From Prevotellaceae bacterium (GTDB taxonomy: Bacteria; Bacteroidota; Bacteroidia; Bacteroidales; Bacteroidaceae), in the NCBI GenBank assembly GCA_021204545.1, contig JAJPZF010000225.1, positions 1-6,727 of the forward strand: a stretch of 6,727 nt of DNA, given 5' to 3'. Shown here in pieces: positions 5,075 through 6,727 of the stretch. How positions within the stretch are numbered: the stretch's first letter is position 1; each line of letters starts with the position of its first letter. The position numbers and the translations under genes were made by a program. The notes beneath the pieces were generated by a model. It was given only the letters and a program-made list of their open reading frames with translations, ran no database searches and was not told the DNA's origin.

Positions 5075-6100
5075 TTGCAACAGAACAACAGCCCCCTGCT
5101 CGGAATGACCTTAGGGGAGCTGCACACAGTGACCGCCTCCGCGGGCTTGCCTGCCTTCGCCTCCAAGCAGCTCGCCCAGTGGCTCTACAAGCATTGCGCG
5201 CGCTCCTTCGGCGAGATGACCAACATCTCCAAGACAGCGCGCGAACGCCTCTCGGAGAACTTCACCATAGGCTGCCTGCCGCCGCTGGAGCGCCACTGCT
5301 CCGACGACGGCACCGTGAAGTACCTCTTCCCCACCCTCTCGGGGCAAAGGGTGGAGACCGTCTTCATCCCCGACAAGGAGCGGGCTACGCTCTGCGTCTC
5401 CTGCCAAGTGGGCTGCCGCATGAAGTGCCGCTTCTGCATGACGGGCAGGCAGACCTTCGAGGGAGACCTCACAGCCGCCGACATCCTTAACCAAGTGTAC
5501 TCGCTGCCCGAGCGGGAGAGGCTCACCAACATCGTGCTAATGGGGCAGGGAGAGCCGCTCGACAACCTGGACAACGCGCTGCGTGCCGTGGAGATTCTCA
5601 CCGCTGACTATGGCTTCGGCCTTAGCCCAAGGCGCATAACCATTAGCACAGCCGGGCTGAGGGACAGGCTGCAACGCTGCATAGAGCAGTGCGACTGCCA
5701 CATGGCCATCTCCCTGCACAGCCCCTTCCCCGAGGAGAGGGCGGACATAATGCCTGCCGAGAGGGCTTACTCCATCAGCGAGATGCTGCCACTTCTGCAC
5801 GCCTACGACTGGAGCCACCAGCGGAGGCTCTCCTTCGAGTACATAGTCTTCCGCGGACTGAACGACAGCCCCCGCCACGCCCGTGAGCTTGTGCGACTGC
5901 TCTCAAGCCTCGACTGCCGGGTGAACCTCATACGCTGCCACGAGATACCACTCTCGCCTTTTAGCCCAGCCTCTGAGGATACTATGCTGTGGCTAAGAGA
6001 CTACCTCACCCGCCACCACATAACAACCACCATAAGAGCAAGCCGCGGCAAGGACATCCTTGCCGCCTGCGGACTGCTCTCAACACAACACTCACAATGA
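5075..6100 (+). CDS. rlmN: Dual-specificity 23S rRNA/tRNA adenine C2-methyltransferase RlmN
   Basis: A 341-residue radical SAM enzyme that methylates C2 of A2503 in 23S rRNA and, in studied bacteria, A37 of some tRNAs, affecting peptidyl-transferase function and decoding accuracy. The cluster motif C114-x3-C118-x2-C121 (CRMKCRFC) is intact. C107 (in LCVSCQVG) and C332 (in DILAACGLL) match E. coli Cys118 and Cys355, the latter being the methyl-carrying residue. GQGEPLDNLDN (157-167), STAGL (191-195), AISLHSP (211-217) and FEYIVFRGLND (254-264) complete the family pattern. The start is uncertain: TTG at 5075 keeps a SPLLGMTLGEL N-terminus like Bacteroidales relatives, while ATG at 5105 would remove ten residues. 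It begins 4 nt after rhaM and its TGA overlaps the next ATG (ATGA). Confidence 0.95.
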   Translation: MQQNNSPLLGMTLGELHTVTASAGLPAFASKQLAQWLYKHCARSFGEMTNISKTARERLSENFTIGCLPPLERHCSDDGTVKYLFPTLSGQRVETVFIPDKERATLCVSCQVGCRMKCRFCMTGRQTFEGDLTAADILNQVYSLPERERLTNIVLMGQGEPLDNLDNALRAVEILTADYGFGLSPRRITISTAGLRDRLQRCIEQCDCHMAISLHSPFPEERADIMPAERAYSISEMLPLLHAYDWSHQRRLSFEYIVFRGLNDSPRHARELVRLLSSLDCRVNLIRCHEIPLSPFSPASEDTMLWLRDYLTRHHITTTIRASRGKDILAACGLLSTQHSQ

Positions 6101-6727
6101 GACACCTTAACCTTCTCGCAGCCCTTGCGGCTATAATGCTCACAACCACCTCGTGCCACAACAGCAAGCTTAAGATGCTCGTGCCGCAGGCAAGCGGCAG
6201 GCCCTACGAGGTGCTCGTCATCATGGACGGGGAACTGTGGGAGAGCCTCACGGGAAGGGCTCTCTTCGACGTGCTTGACACCGACATACCGGGGCTGCCA
6301 CAGCCCGAACGCTCCTTCCACATCTCACAGGCAAGCCCCAAGGACTACAACCGCACGCTCAAGATGTTCCGCAACATCATCGAGGTGAACATAGACCGAA
6401 GGCAGTTCACCACCACAAAGCTCAAGTTCGTGCGCAACGAGTACGCCATGGACCAGGTCATCCTTCGCATCAACTCGCCAAGCAACGAGGCTTTCGCCAC
6501 CTACGTCACCGAGCATAGCCAGGACATCATCGACTTCTTCAACAACATGGAGATCAACCGCCTCTGCGTAGACCTGCGCGACGAGTACTCGCAGACTGCC
6601 TACAAGCTCGCAAAGGAACTGTTCGACTGCGACTTCCACGCCCCGAAGGAGCTTAAGAGCTACAAGCGGGGCAAGGACTTCTTCTGGGTGAGCAACGACA
6701 GCCCCTCGGGGCTCGTCAGTATATGTA
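6097..6727 (+). CDS. DUF4837 family lipoprotein (partial, 3' end outside window)
   Basis: The first 210 residues of a lipoprotein; no stop is reached before the window ends. The N-terminus MRHLNLLAALAAIMLTTTSC has a short positive start, a hydrophobic core and a lipobox TTSC with C20 as the lipidated residue, so export by Sec and anchoring in an envelope membrane is expected. The mature part starts with LVPQASGRPYEVLVIMD, and includes DTDIPGLPQPERSFHIS (62-78) and YKRGKDFFWVSNDSPSGLVSIC near the cut, all resembling DUF4837, a Bacteroidota family of unknown function. Its ATG overlaps the rlmN stop in an ATGA, so translation is probably coupled. I recall DUF4837 next to rlmN in other Bacteroidales, from memory. 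The lipoprotein call is firm; the family call is likely. Confidence 0.85.
   Translation, partial: MRHLNLLAALAAIMLTTTSCHNSKLKMLVPQASGRPYEVLVIMDGELWESLTGRALFDVLDTDIPGLPQPERSFHISQASPKDYNRTLKMFRNIIEVNIDRRQFTTTKLKFVRNEYAMDQVILRINSPSNEAFATYVTEHSQDIIDFFNNMEINRLCVDLRDEYSQTAYKLAKELFDCDFHAPKELKSYKRGKDFFWVSNDSPSGLVSIC

Overview
The window looks like chromosomal DNA from a GC-rich member of the Bacteroidales (Bacteroidota); Prevotellaceae or a neighbouring family is possible, but the sequence does not settle the family. Three things support this. The promoters match the Bacteroidota -7 consensus TAnnTTTG. Several genes start without a Shine-Dalgarno and have A-rich leaders. The gene set (DUF3822, DUF4837 lipoprotein, Bacteroidales-type helicase) is typical of the order. 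Phage, IS, CRISPR, tRNA and rRNA signatures were not seen.

Layout. 1-269: no convincing gene; it holds a striking interrupted palindrome (72-121) that merges into an 8-bp-period decaying repeat (105-146). 270-1715 (minus): RecD-like/UvrD-C superfamily 1 DNA helicase. 1716-1819: compact divergent promoter region whose two opposed -7 boxes form one 21-bp near-palindrome. 1820-3718 (plus): three overlapping genes, namely a membrane-anchored pilin-like protein, a short DUF3822 protein and the 16S rRNA methyltransferase RsmD. A perfect-stem, T-tailed terminator-like hairpin lies inside the first codons of the DUF3822 gene, 22 nt past the preceding stop. 3719-3921: non-coding, with a short direct repeat, a nested inverted repeat and a good Bacteroidota promoter. 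3922-6727 (plus): rhaD (rhamnulose-1-phosphate aldolase), rhaM (rhamnose mutarotase), rlmN (23S/tRNA methyltransferase) and a DUF4837 lipoprotein cut by the window end. These four are packed with gaps of 12 and 4 nt and a 4-nt overlap.

How the genes work together. RhaM interconverts rhamnose anomers and RhaD performs the last aldol cleavage of rhamnose catabolism; isomerase, kinase and transporter genes are not in the window. rlmN and the lipoprotein gene appear to be carried on the same transcript, which would link translation fidelity functions to a sugar operon. The 1820-3718 cluster similarly puts an rRNA methyltransferase behind two poorly characterised proteins. The most notable observations are the dual-use coding/terminator hairpin, the symmetric divergent promoter, the palindrome/8-mer array at the left edge, and the possible pilin-like plus actin-like (PilM/EpsL-type) pair.
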